This document shows, in pieces, positions 9,844-18,250 of a DNA stretch of 64,000 bases. The notes beneath the pieces are model-generated. The model was not told the origin of the DNA, ran no database searches, and saw only the letters and a program-made list of their open reading frames with translations. The translations under genes and the position numbers were made by a program. Every line of letters starts with the position of its first letter. The stretch's first letter is position 1. Location: assembly GCF_021341665.1 (NCBI RefSeq), contig NZ_JAJTTH010000001.1, forward strand, positions 434,001-498,000, written 5' to 3'. Source of the stretch: Pseudomonas sp. Au-Pse12 (GTDB lineage: Bacteria; Pseudomonadota; Gammaproteobacteria; Pseudomonadales; Pseudomonadaceae).

Positions 9844-9886
9844 ATGCAGGAGCGAAGTCACTGAAGCAGTGATGTCGCTCCTGCAT
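9844..9886. terminator. Long imperfect inverted repeat after the 59-aa gene
   Basis: ATGCAGGAGCGA and TCGCTCCTGCAT are the outer arms; the inner GTCACTG and CAGTGAT also pair, with a two-base mismatch, around a short AAG-containing loop. It begins 37 bases after the stop codon. It is either a terminator or a repeat-derived hairpin; there is no long T tract. Confidence 0.5.
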
Positions 9887-10002
9887 CATCTGTTTGCGAC
9901 TCATTCCACACGCCAGGCAAATTTTGCTTGGTAGTATCACATAGCCATATGTTTAAATTTGACGCTGAATTATTGACTCTTTCCCGAGCAAGGATCGATA
10001 GC

Positions 10003-10128
10003 ATGGTAATGCGTCTGGCCGTGGTTCTGCTGTTGCTCTATTCCACCCCCATCCTGTCCTCCGCGCAGCCTGTCGAAGGCGAGCCGGAGACGTCCCGCGA
10101 ACGTCTCAACAGCCTGTTGCAGGACTGA
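10003..10128 (+). CDS. Very small exported peptide, 41 aa, unknown
   Basis: ATG at 10003 with AAGGA about 8 bases upstream. The product is a signal sequence (MVMRLAVVLLLLYSTPILSSA) followed by about 20 hydrophilic residues (QPVEGEPETSRERLNSLLQD) ending in a possible amphipathic helix. The 5' flank (9920-10000) is unusually AT-rich for this region and may hold the promoter. No family recognised. The alternative is a non-coding frame; the ribosome site and signal-like N-terminus favour coding. Confidence 0.45.
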   Translation: MVMRLAVVLLLLYSTPILSSAQPVEGEPETSRERLNSLLQD

Positions 10129-10241
10129 CGCGCCGCGTTTTAGTTATCAAGAAAACTGATGATGGCTATGGATATAAACGTCTTTTTATCGGCGTTTTAT
10201 TGATGGATCCTCTGGGCACGCAATCGCCTCAGGAGATCACC

Positions 10242-10415
10242 ATGGCCCGTTCAATCCTCAGTTCCGCCAAGCATGGCGCCTATCTGGCGCTGGGTCTGTA
10301 CCTGCTCGTGGTGCTCTGGGCCAGCCTTGCTTCGGGCTTGCCAAGCGCGGCGGCGCCACGGCAGGGCGGGGGCGGCAGCCCGGCGCTTCAAGCCGAGGCG
10401 GCGGTGCACTCATGA
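10242..10415 (+). CDS. Small single-span membrane protein, 57 aa
   Basis: ATG at 10242 preceded by AGGAGATCACC, a good ribosome site. One hydrophobic span (AYLALGLYLLVVLWASLASGL) sits near residues 12-32, followed by a Gly/Ala/Pro-rich tail. Its stop overlaps the next start in an ATGA arrangement at 10412-10415, typical of a coupled gene pair. No family recognised. An AT-rich upstream stretch (10137-10200) may contain its promoter. Confidence 0.5.
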   Translation: MARSILSSAKHGAYLALGLYLLVVLWASLASGLPSAAAPRQGGGGSPALQAEAAVHS

Positions 10416-10672
10416 AAGGACACCGGCTGCTGATCACCGCCTTCCTGGCAGTGTTCACCAATGGCGCCAGCCTGCTGGGCGTCGGCCAGGGCTCCGCTGG
10501 AGCCTTGGCGCGCACGATCGAATGCAATCACCTGATCGCCCATCACAGCCAGGCGGCGAAGCCCCCGGCCTTGTTGGCGGGTAATCCGCCGATGAAGTCC
10601 CGGGCAGCCTTTCCCGGGCCTTTCGCGCTGGATTGCCCGCCGCCACGGGCGTGCCCGGCCATGGTGGCCTGA
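10412..10672 (+). CDS. Small protein, 86 aa, unknown, coupled to the upstream membrane peptide
   Basis: Starts at the ATG overlapping the previous stop by four bases (ATGA). The N-terminus (MKGHRLLITAFLAVFTNGASLLGVGQ) could be a signal or anchor. The rest contains TIECNHLIAHHSQ with a cluster of Cys and His, and a Pro-rich end with CPPPRACPAM. Three cysteines and three histidines in 86 residues hint at metal or disulfide chemistry, but this is speculation. It ends about 13 bases before the terminator of the convergent RND operon. Confidence 0.4.
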   Translation: MKGHRLLITAFLAVFTNGASLLGVGQGSAGALARTIECNHLIAHHSQAAKPPALLAGNPPMKSRAAFPGPFALDCPPPRACPAMVA

Positions 10673-10684
10673 GAGGGGCGGGCG

Positions 10685-10719
10685 ACAAAGAGAAGACGGG
10701 CCCCGGAACCGGGGCCCGT
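10685..10719 (-). terminator. Terminator of the RND efflux operon
   Basis: ACGGGCCCCGG and CCGGGGCCCGT form a perfect 11-base stem with an AA loop. On the minus strand it is followed by CTTCTCTTTGT. It lies just beyond the permease stop at 10731. Confidence 0.8.
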
Positions 10720-10730
10720 GTAACGGCGGA

Positions 10731-13700
10731 TCAGTCCTTGGACGGACTGCGCTTGACCAGTTTCATCACCACCACGAAGAACACCGGCACGAAGATCACT
10801 GCCAGGGTCGCGGTGATCATGCCGCCGATCACCCCGGTGCCGATGGCCTGCTGGCTGGCCGAGCTGGCACCGGTGGCGATGGCCAGAGGCACCACGCCGA
10901 GGATGAAGGCCAGGGACGTCATGACGATCGGCCGCAGGCGCAGGCGCGCAGCCTGCACCGTGGCGTCGATCAGGTCATGGCCTTCGTCGTACAGGCTCTT
11001 GGCGAACTCGATGATCAGGATCGCGTTCTTCGCCGACAGGCCGATGATGGTGATCAGGCCCACCTTGAAGAACACGTCGTTGGGCATCCCGCGCAAGCTC
11101 ACCGCCAGCACCGCACCCAGCACCCCAAGGGGCACCACCAGCAGCACCGAGGTGGGAATCGACCAGCTCTCGTAGAGCGCCGCCAGGCACAGGAACACGA
11201 TCAGCAGCGACAACCCCAGGAGCATCGGTGCCTGGCTGCCGGACAGCCGTTCCTGCAGCGACAGGCCGGTCCACTCCAGGCCCAGCCCGGTGGGCAGTTG
11301 CGCCACCAGGCGTTCGATTTCCTGCATGGCCTCACCGGTACTGTGGCCAGGCGCCGGTTCGCCGGAGACGGCAATGGCCGGGTAGCCGTTGTAGCGGGTC
11401 AGCTGCGCCGGGCCCAGGGTCCAGCTGGCGCGGACGAAGGCCGACAGCGGCACCATCTTGCCGGCGCTGTTGCGCACGTTCAGGCGCAGCAGGTCTTCGA
11501 CCTGGCTGCGCTGGTCGCCTTCGGCCTGGATCACCACCCGCTGCATCCGCCCCTGGTTGGGGAAGTCGTTGATGTAGGACGACCCCAGGGCGGTGGACAG
11601 CAGGCTGCCGATATCGGCGAAGGACACGCCGAGGGCGTTGGCCTGCTTGCGATCGACCTCCAGTTGCACCTGCGGGGCTTCGGCCAGGGCGCTTTCCCGG
11701 ACGTTGGCCAGGATCGGGCTCTTTTCCGTGGCCTTGAGCAACTCGTCGCGGGCCTTCATCAGCGCGCCATGGCCGACACCACCACGGTCCTGCAGGCGGA
11801 ACTCGAAGCCGCTGGAGGTGCCCAGGCCGTCGATCGGCGGCGGCAGCACGGCATACACCACGGCATCCTTGATTCCGCTGAGGGCGGCGTTGGCACGGTC
11901 GGCGATGGCCATCGCCGAGTCCTTGCCGCTGCGTTGCGACCAGTCCTTGAGCGTGGTGAAGGCCAGCGCCGCGTTCTGCCCGTTACCCGAGAAGCTGAAG
12001 CCGAGAATGATGGTGCTGTCGCCGACTCCGGGTTCGCCGGCGTTATGCGCTTCGATCTGTTCCACCACCTTGACCGTACGGTTCTGGCTGGCGCCGGGCG
12101 GCAGCTGGATGTCGGTGATGGTGTAGCCCTGGTCTTCCACTGGCAGGAACGAGGAGGGCAGGCGGCTGAACAGCAGCGCCATGATCGCCAGCAGCGCCAG
12201 GTAGATCAGCAGGTAGCGACCGGTGCGCTTGAGCGCATAGCTCACGCCGCCCTGATAGCGGTCGCTGAGGCGTTCGAAGCGCCGGTTGAACCAGCCGAAG
12301 AACCCCGTGCGCTCGTGGTGCTCGCCAGCGGCAATCGGCTTGAGCAGGGTCGCGCATAGGGCTGGGGTCAGGGTCAGGGCGAGGAATGCCGAGAACAGGA
12401 TCGAGGTGGCCATGGACAACGAGAACTGCTGGTAGATCACCCCCACCGAGCCGGGCATGAAGGCCATGGGAATGAACACCGCCACCAGCACCAGGGTGAT
12501 GCCGATGATTGCCCCGGTGATCTGCTTCATGGCCTTGCGCGTGGCTTCCTTGGGCGACAGGCCCTCGCTGGCCATGATCCGCTCGACGTTCTCCACCACC
12601 ACGATGGCGTCATCCACCAGGATGCCGATCGCCAGCACCATGCCGAACATGGTCAGCACGTTGATCGAGAAACCCAGGGCCAGCATGGTGGCGAAGGTGC
12701 CCATCAGCGCCACTGGCACCACCAGCGTCGGGATCAGCGTGTAGCGGATGTTCTGCAGGAACAGGAACATCACCAGGAACACCAGCACCATGGCCTCGGC
12801 CAGGGTGTAGAGCACCTTGGTGATCGAGACCTTGACGAAAGGCGAGGTGTCGTAGGGGATCTTGTATTCCACGCCGGCCGGGAAGTAGCGCGACAGCTCG
12901 TCCATCTTGGCGCGGATCAGGGTCGCGGTATTCAACGCGTTGGCCCCGGGGGACAGCTGCACGCCAACCGCGGTGGACGGCTTGCCGTTCAGGCGGGTGC
13001 CGTACTGGTACTCCTGGCTGCCGACTTCGACCCGCGCCACATCGCCGATGCGCACCGTGGACCCGTCGGGGTTGGCGCGCAGGACGATATCGGCAAATTC
13101 TTCGGGGCTGGACAGCTGGCCCTTGACCAGAATGGTCGCAGTGATTTCCTGGCTGCCGGGGTTGGGCAGGTCGCCGATGCTGCCGGCCGGGACCTGGGCG
13201 TTCTGCGCCGCCACCGCGGCGTTGACGTCGGCCGGGGTCAGGTTGAAGCCGATCAGCTTCTGCGGGTCGAGCCAGATCCGCATGGCCCGCTCGGCGCCGT
13301 ACAGCTGGGCCTTGCCGACACCGTCGACGCGGCGGATCTCGTTCATCACGTTGCGCGCCAGGTAGTCGCTGAGGGCGACATCGTTGAGGCGGCCGTCATT
13401 GGAGGTCAGGGTGATCAGCAGCAGGAAGCCGGCGGAGACTTTTTCCACCTGCAGGCCCTGCTGGGTCACTGCCTGGGGCAGGCGCGGTTCCACCGCCTTG
13501 AGGCGGTTCTGCACGTCCACCTGAGCCAACTCCGGGTTGGTGCCCGGCTGGAAGGTGGCAGTGATGGTGGCGCTGCCAAGGCTGCTCTGGGAGGAGAAGT
13601 ACAGCAGGTGGTCGGCACCGTTGAGCTCCTGCTCGATCAGGCTGACCACCGACTCGTCCAGGGTCTGTGCCGAGGCGCCAGGGTAGGCCGCGTAGATCTC

Positions 13701-13829
13701 GATCTGCGGCGGCGCCACCGTGGGGTATTGCGCCACTGGCAACTGGGGGATCGCCAGGGCGCCGGCCAACAGGATGAAAAAAGCGACCACCCAGGCGAAT
13801 ACCGGACGGTCAATAAAGAATTGCGGCAT
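10731..13829 (-). CDS. RND multidrug efflux permease (HAE1 family)
   Basis: Inner-membrane proton/drug antiporter of 1032 residues, the usual length for MexB/AcrB-type pumps. It begins MPQFFIDRPVFAWVVAFFIL, has the pore-loop stretch PVAQYPTVAPPQIEI, and carries the TM4 proton-relay pair in GMVLAIGILVDDAIVVVENV. Repeat signatures of the second half (PSSFLPVEDQGYTITDIQLP, FFKVGLITIIGLSAKNAILIIEFAK) are intact. It is downstream of its adaptor with a 9-base gap. No outer-membrane channel gene follows, so it must borrow an OprM/TolC-type channel from elsewhere. The divergent two-component system probably regulates it. I do not assign it to a named Mex system. Confidence 0.95.
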   Translation of the reverse strand: MPQFFIDRPVFAWVVAFFILLAGALAIPQLPVAQYPTVAPPQIEIYAAYPGASAQTLDESVVSLIEQELNGADHLLYFSSQSSLGSATITATFQPGTNPELAQVDVQNRLKAVEPRLPQAVTQQGLQVEKVSAGFLLLITLTSNDGRLNDVALSDYLARNVMNEIRRVDGVGKAQLYGAERAMRIWLDPQKLIGFNLTPADVNAAVAAQNAQVPAGSIGDLPNPGSQEITATILVKGQLSSPEEFADIVLRANPDGSTVRIGDVARVEVGSQEYQYGTRLNGKPSTAVGVQLSPGANALNTATLIRAKMDELSRYFPAGVEYKIPYDTSPFVKVSITKVLYTLAEAMVLVFLVMFLFLQNIRYTLIPTLVVPVALMGTFATMLALGFSINVLTMFGMVLAIGILVDDAIVVVENVERIMASEGLSPKEATRKAMKQITGAIIGITLVLVAVFIPMAFMPGSVGVIYQQFSLSMATSILFSAFLALTLTPALCATLLKPIAAGEHHERTGFFGWFNRRFERLSDRYQGGVSYALKRTGRYLLIYLALLAIMALLFSRLPSSFLPVEDQGYTITDIQLPPGASQNRTVKVVEQIEAHNAGEPGVGDSTIILGFSFSGNGQNAALAFTTLKDWSQRSGKDSAMAIADRANAALSGIKDAVVYAVLPPPIDGLGTSSGFEFRLQDRGGVGHGALMKARDELLKATEKSPILANVRESALAEAPQVQLEVDRKQANALGVSFADIGSLLSTALGSSYINDFPNQGRMQRVVIQAEGDQRSQVEDLLRLNVRNSAGKMVPLSAFVRASWTLGPAQLTRYNGYPAIAVSGEPAPGHSTGEAMQEIERLVAQLPTGLGLEWTGLSLQERLSGSQAPMLLGLSLLIVFLCLAALYESWSIPTSVLLVVPLGVLGAVLAVSLRGMPNDVFFKVGLITIIGLSAKNAILIIEFAKSLYDEGHDLIDATVQAARLRLRPIVMTSLAFILGVVPLAIATGASSASQQAIGTGVIGGMITATLAVIFVPVFFVVVMKLVKRSPSKD

Positions 13830-13838
13830 GGGTACTAC

Positions 13839-14993
13839 CTACTGGCCAGGGTTCTGGACGTGCGCAAGGGGGCTGGCGTCGATTTCCACCGGCTCGCCGG
13901 GACGGGCGTGTTGCAGGCCTTCGACAATCACTTGGTCACCGGGCTTGAGGCCGTCGGTGACGATCCACCGGTCGTTCTGTACTCCGCCCAGCTGTACCGG
14001 GTGTTGCACCACGCGGCTTTCGGTATCCACCAGCAGCACCTGGGCAATACCGGCGCTGTCACGCTGGATGGCCCGCTGCGGCACGCTGATGCCTTGCTGG
14101 TTGACCGCCTGTTCCAGGCGCACACGCACAAAGCTGCCGGGCAGCAGGTCGAGGTCCGGGTTGGGGAACTCGCTGCGCAGGATGATCTGCCCGGTGCCCG
14201 GGTCGACGCTGATATCGGCGAACAGCAACTTGCCCGGCAACGGGTAGAGGCTGCCGTCATCCTGAATCAGGGTGGCCTTGGCCTGGTCCTTGCCCACTTG
14301 CTGCAACTGACCGGCACGAAATGCCCGGCGCAGCTCGTTGAGTTCGCGGGTGGACTGGGTCAGGTCGGCGTGGATCGGGTCCAGCTGCTGGATCAGTGCC
14401 AGCGGCGTGGTTTCGTTCTGGCCGACAAGGGCGCCCTCGGTGACCAGGGCCCGGCCGACCCGGCCGGAGATCGGCGCGGTGACGGTGGCATAGCCGAGGT
14501 TGAGCTTGGCCCGCTGCACCGCGGCCTGGTTGGCGGCAACTTCGGCTGCGGCCTGGCGCGCGGTGGCCCGGGCATTGTCGTATTCCTGGCCGCTGATGGC
14601 CTGGTCGGCGATCAGCTTGGAATAACGCTGCTCCTGCAACTGCGCCTGGAAGGCCGTGGCCTCGGCCTTGCGCAGGCTGGCCTGGGCACTGTCCAGGTCG
14701 GCCTTGAACGGGGCCGGGTCGATGCGGAACAACACCTCGCCCTGCTTGACATCGGAGCCTTCGCGGAAGGTCCGTTGCAGCACCACCCCGGCGACTCGCG
14801 CGCGGACTTCGGCGATGCGCGGCGCGGCGATGCGCCCGCTGAGCTCGCTGGTGATGGACAGGGCCTGGCTCTGGACCGTCTCGACTCGCACCTTGGCCGG
14901 TGGTGGCGTTTGCTCGCCTTCGGTCTTGCCACACGCGCTCAGCGCCGCTGCCAGAACGACCAGGCAGAACGGCGCAAAGAGTTTATTCGACAT
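13839..14993 (-). CDS. RND efflux periplasmic adaptor lipoprotein
   Basis: Membrane-fusion protein of 384 residues. The ATG at 14991-14993 gives a lipoprotein signal with lipobox LSAC and lipidated Cys21. Barrel-sandwich halves are visible as EVRARVAGVVLQRTFREGSDVKQGEVLFRIDP and LGYATVTAPISGRVGRALVTEGALV, with the alpha-hairpin between them (about residues 95-165), followed by beta-barrel and membrane-proximal domains. It links the inner-membrane permease to an outer-membrane channel. First gene of the pump operon, divergent from the response regulator with about 200 bases between, which must hold both promoters. Confidence 0.95.
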   Translation of the reverse strand: MSNKLFAPFCLVVLAAALSACGKTEGEQTPPPAKVRVETVQSQALSITSELSGRIAAPRIAEVRARVAGVVLQRTFREGSDVKQGEVLFRIDPAPFKADLDSAQASLRKAEATAFQAQLQEQRYSKLIADQAISGQEYDNARATARQAAAEVAANQAAVQRAKLNLGYATVTAPISGRVGRALVTEGALVGQNETTPLALIQQLDPIHADLTQSTRELNELRRAFRAGQLQQVGKDQAKATLIQDDGSLYPLPGKLLFADISVDPGTGQIILRSEFPNPDLDLLPGSFVRVRLEQAVNQQGISVPQRAIQRDSAGIAQVLLVDTESRVVQHPVQLGGVQNDRWIVTDGLKPGDQVIVEGLQHARPGEPVEIDASPLAHVQNPGQ

Positions 14994-15195
14994 GCTGATA
15001 CCCCAATAATGACCTCGGCATGCTAAGGGCATGGGTCAAGGCCCGCTGTGAAGCTGTGTAGGTGCTGTGTGAAAAAGTGTGAAGCGGGCGCACTGGCGTG
15101 GCCCGGGTTGTATATCCTTGGCGCCTTGCTGGTTTTGCCCGGTGCCTTATAAAGAACGCCGGTATTCTGTACTTCTTCAATAAAGATCGCTCTCC

Positions 15196-15897
15196 ATGCC
15201 CAATATTCTTCTTGTCGAAGACGACACCGCGCTGTCCGAACTGATCGCCAGCTACCTGGAACGCAATGGCTATCAGGTCAGCGTGATCAGCCGCGGCGAT
15301 CAGGTGCGGGAGCGGGCCAAGGCCAGCCCGCCGGACCTGGTGATTCTCGACCTGATGCTGCCGGGCCTGGATGGCCTGCAAGTCTGCCGCTTGTTGCGCG
15401 CCGATTCAGCCACCTTGCCGATCCTGATGCTGACGGCTCGCGATGATAGCCATGACCAGGTGCTGGGTCTGGAAATGGGCGCCGACGACTATGTGACAAA
15501 ACCTTGCGAACCACGGGTGCTGCTGGCCCGGGTTCGTACCCTGTTGCGCCGCAGCAGCCTCAGCGAGCCGCAGACCGCCAGCGACCAGATCCTCATGGGC
15601 AACCTGTGCATCGACCTGTCGGAGCGCACCGTGACCTGGCGCGAGCAGTTGGTGGAGCTGTCCAGTGGCGAGTACAACCTGCTGGTGGTGCTGGCCCGGC
15701 ATGCCGGCGAAGTGCTGAGCCGCGACCAGATCCTGCAGCGGTTGCGGGGCATCGAATTCAACGGCACCGACCGTTCGGTGGACGTGGCGATCTCCAAGCT
15801 GCGCCGCAAGTTCGACGACCACGCCGGCGAGGCGCGCAAGATCAAGACCGTGTGGGGCAAGGGCTACCTGTTCAGCCGTTCCGAGTGGGAATGCTGA
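15196..15897 (+). CDS. OmpR/PhoB-family response regulator (RstA/ParR-like)
   Basis: 233 residues: receiver domain with phospho-acceptor Asp52 (LVILDLMLPG), acidic pocket EDD at 8-10 and lysine in VTKP, then a winged-helix DNA-binding domain from about 130 (LSSGEYNLLVVLARHAGEVLSRDQIL; NGTDRSVDVAISKLRRKFDD; IKTVWGKGYLFS). It is four bases upstream of its sensor kinase. Divergent placement from the RND pump suggests that it controls the pump, as ParR does mexXY in P. aeruginosa; this is by analogy only. Confidence 0.93.
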   Translation: MPNILLVEDDTALSELIASYLERNGYQVSVISRGDQVRERAKASPPDLVILDLMLPGLDGLQVCRLLRADSATLPILMLTARDDSHDQVLGLEMGADDYVTKPCEPRVLLARVRTLLRRSSLSEPQTASDQILMGNLCIDLSERTVTWREQLVELSSGEYNLLVVLARHAGEVLSRDQILQRLRGIEFNGTDRSVDVAISKLRRKFDDHAGEARKIKTVWGKGYLFSRSEWEC

Positions 15898-15901
15898 TTC
15901 C

Positions 15902-17206
15902 ATGCTGCGTATCCTGGTTCGCCTGTACCTGATCACCATCGTCGCCTTCAGCGCGGCGATCTACCTGATCCCGGACCTGGTGATCAAGGTCTTCCACGAG
16001 CGTTTCCTGGACTACAACCTGGAGCAGTCCCGGGGCCTGCAGGGCCTGATCGTCAAACAGTTCCGCGCGCTGCCGGCGGAGCAGTGGCCGACCCTGGTCA
16101 AGGAGATGGACGAGGAATTCCATCCGCTGCAGGTGGCCCTGGTGCGCATCGACGACCCGGACTTCAGCGACTACGAACGCGAGCGCCTGCAGCGCGGCGA
16201 GAAGGTGGTGCGCCTGGGCGACTGGGGCTGGCGGACCCTGGCGGTGTCGCCGCTCAATGAGCAATTGGCGGTGAAACTGGTGGTGCCGCCGGACCCGCTG
16301 GACGTCAACCTGCTGTACTGGAGCATCAACGTCCTGATCGTCGCCGTGCTGCTGGCCTGCCTGCTGCTCTGGGTGCGCCCGCACTGGCGCGACCTGGAAC
16401 GCCTCAAGCGCACCGCCGAGCGTTTCGGCAAGGGCCACCTGGGCGAGCGCACGCAATTGCCTGCCAGCTCCAACATCGGCAGCCTGGCGAATGTCTTCGA
16501 CACCATGGCCGGGGACATCGAAAAGCTCCTGAATCAGCAGCGTGATCTGCTCAACGCGGTGTCCCACGAGCTGCGCACGCCCCTGACCCGGCTGGACTTC
16601 GGCCTGGCCCTGGTGCTCTCCGACGACCTGCCGGCGGCCAGTCGCGAGCGCCTGCAAGGGCTGGTGGCGCACATCCGCGAGCTGGACGAGCTGGTGCTGG
16701 AGTTGCTGTCCTACAGCCGCCTGCAGAACCCCGCGAGTTTGCCGGAGCAGATCGAGGTGTCGCTGGACGAGTTCATCGACAGCATCCTCGGCAGCGTCGA
16801 TGACGAGCTGGAATCGGACATCGTCATCGACGTCCTGCTGCACGGTGCCCTGGAGCGTTTCACCCTGGACCCGCGGCTGACCGCCCGCGCCTTGCAGAAC
16901 CTGCTGCGCAACGCCACGCGCTATTGCGAGAAGCGTATCCAGGTGGGTGTGCTGGTCAGCGACGAGGGTTGCGAGATCTGGGTCGACGACGACGGCATCG
17001 GCATTCCCGACGACGAGCGCGAACGGGTGTTCGAACCCTTCTACCGCCTGGACCGCAGCCGCGATCGCGCCACCGGCGGTTTTGGCCTGGGCCTGGCCAT
17101 CAGCCGCCGGGCCCTGGAAGCCCAGGACGGCACCCTGACCGTTGAAGCCTCGCCCCTGGGGGGCGCGCGTTTTCGCCTGAGCCTGCCACCTCCGAGCCTC
17201 CGCTGA
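15902..17206 (+). CDS. Sensor histidine kinase (RstB/ParS-like)
   Basis: 434 residues. TM1 is at about 5-25, then a periplasmic sensor region of about 110 residues, TM2 near 138-158 (SINVLIVAVLLACLLLWVRP), HAMP, HisKA with NAVSHELRTPLTRL, and an ATPase domain with N box (LQNLLRNATRY), G1 (VDDDGIGIP) and G2 (GGFGLGLAI). All catalytic boxes are intact. It pairs with the response regulator immediately upstream. The periplasmic region resembles RstB-type sensors (EFHPLQVALVRIDD); the signal is unknown, though in ParS-like systems it is cationic peptides. Confidence 0.93.
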   Translation: MLRILVRLYLITIVAFSAAIYLIPDLVIKVFHERFLDYNLEQSRGLQGLIVKQFRALPAEQWPTLVKEMDEEFHPLQVALVRIDDPDFSDYERERLQRGEKVVRLGDWGWRTLAVSPLNEQLAVKLVVPPDPLDVNLLYWSINVLIVAVLLACLLLWVRPHWRDLERLKRTAERFGKGHLGERTQLPASSNIGSLANVFDTMAGDIEKLLNQQRDLLNAVSHELRTPLTRLDFGLALVLSDDLPAASRERLQGLVAHIRELDELVLELLSYSRLQNPASLPEQIEVSLDEFIDSILGSVDDELESDIVIDVLLHGALERFTLDPRLTARALQNLLRNATRYCEKRIQVGVLVSDEGCEIWVDDDGIGIPDDERERVFEPFYRLDRSRDRATGGFGLGLAISRRALEAQDGTLTVEASPLGGARFRLSLPPPSLR

Positions 17207-17245
17207 AGGCCGCCATTACCCCACGTCGTGGAAGCGTTCGTGGCC

Positions 17246-17298
17246 CTGTAGCCGTTGCCGCAGGCTGCGAACACCGCGACTGCGGCGCGGCTCTGCAG
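17246..17298. repeat. REP-like element
   Basis: CTGTAGCCGTTGCCGCAGGC starts an imperfect inverted repeat ending GCGGCTCTGCAG. It shares the core with the repeats near 2276, 25500 and 43424. It lies between the kinase and crotonase genes. Confidence 0.65.
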
Positions 17299-17431
17299 TC
17301 ACCCGCGCACTTCAAGAAAACGCACCAGCCCGGAGCCAGTCCCGTTTTTGGCCAATGCGCTGCCTTACGGCCCGTCACCGTCGCTTGCTATAGTTCGGCC
17401 CTCATTTTCCGCCCAGTAAAGGATCACTGCC

Positions 17432-18244
17432 ATGTCCGAATACCAAGCCTTTCGCGTCGAACTCGCTGACAACATCGCCCATGTGCAGATCAATCGTCCG
17501 GAAAAGATCAACGCCATGAACGCCGCGTTCTGGAGCGAGATCGTCGAGATCTTCCGTTGGATCGACGACACCGACGCGGTGCGCGTGGTGGTGCTCAGCG
17601 GCGCCGGCAAGCACTTCTCCTCGGGCATCGACCTGATGCTGCTGGCCGGGGTGGCCAACGAGCTGGGCAAGGACGTGGGGCGCAATGCGCGCTTGCTGCG
17701 ACGCAAGATTCTCCAGCTGCAAGGCTCCTTCAACGCCGTGGACAACTGCCGCAAGCCAGTGCTGGCTGCAATCCAGGGTTACTGCCTGGGCGGCGCGATC
17801 GACCTGATCAGCGCCTGCGACATGCGTTACGCCGCCGAGGATGCGCAGTTCTCGATCAAGGAAATCGACATTGGCATGGCCGCGGATGTCGGCACACTGC
17901 AACGTTTGCCGCGTATCATCGGCGACGGCATGCTGCGCGAGCTGGCCTACACTGGGCGCACCTTCGGTGCCGAGGAAGCGCGCCGCATCGGCCTGGTCAA
18001 CCGCACCTACAGCGATGCCGCAAGCCTGCTGGACGGGGTCATGGAGATTGCCCGGGAGATTGCCGCCAAGTCGCCGATCGCGGTCAGCGGTACCAAGGAA
18101 ATGCTCAGCTACATGCGTGACCACCGGATCGATGACGGCCTGGAATACGTCGCCACCTGGAACGCCGCGATGTTGCAGTCCAACGACTTGCGTGTGGCCA
18201 TTGCCGCCCACATGAGCAAACAGAAACCCGAATTTCTGGATTGA
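17432..18244 (+). CDS. Crotonase family, dienoyl-CoA isomerase-like (enoyl-CoA hydratase/isomerase)
   Basis: 270-residue cytoplasmic crotonase-fold enzyme. Oxyanion-hole regions are GAGKHFSSGIDL and IQGYCLGGAIDLISACDMRYA. The segment FSIKEIDIGMAADVGTLQRLP closely follows the active-site segment of delta(3,5)-delta(2,4)-dienoyl-CoA isomerase, including the extra Asp in AADVGTLQRLP. It therefore probably isomerises dienoyl-CoA intermediates in oxidation of unsaturated fatty acids with odd-position double bonds, rather than acting as a plain hydratase. It lies six bases upstream of nudC, likely in the same transcript, though the two functions are not obviously linked. Confidence 0.88.
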   Translation: MSEYQAFRVELADNIAHVQINRPEKINAMNAAFWSEIVEIFRWIDDTDAVRVVVLSGAGKHFSSGIDLMLLAGVANELGKDVGRNARLLRRKILQLQGSFNAVDNCRKPVLAAIQGYCLGGAIDLISACDMRYAAEDAQFSIKEIDIGMAADVGTLQRLPRIIGDGMLRELAYTGRTFGAEEARRIGLVNRTYSDAASLLDGVMEIAREIAAKSPIAVSGTKEMLSYMRDHRIDDGLEYVATWNAAMLQSNDLRVAIAAHMSKQKPEFLD

Positions 18245-18250
18245 TTGACG

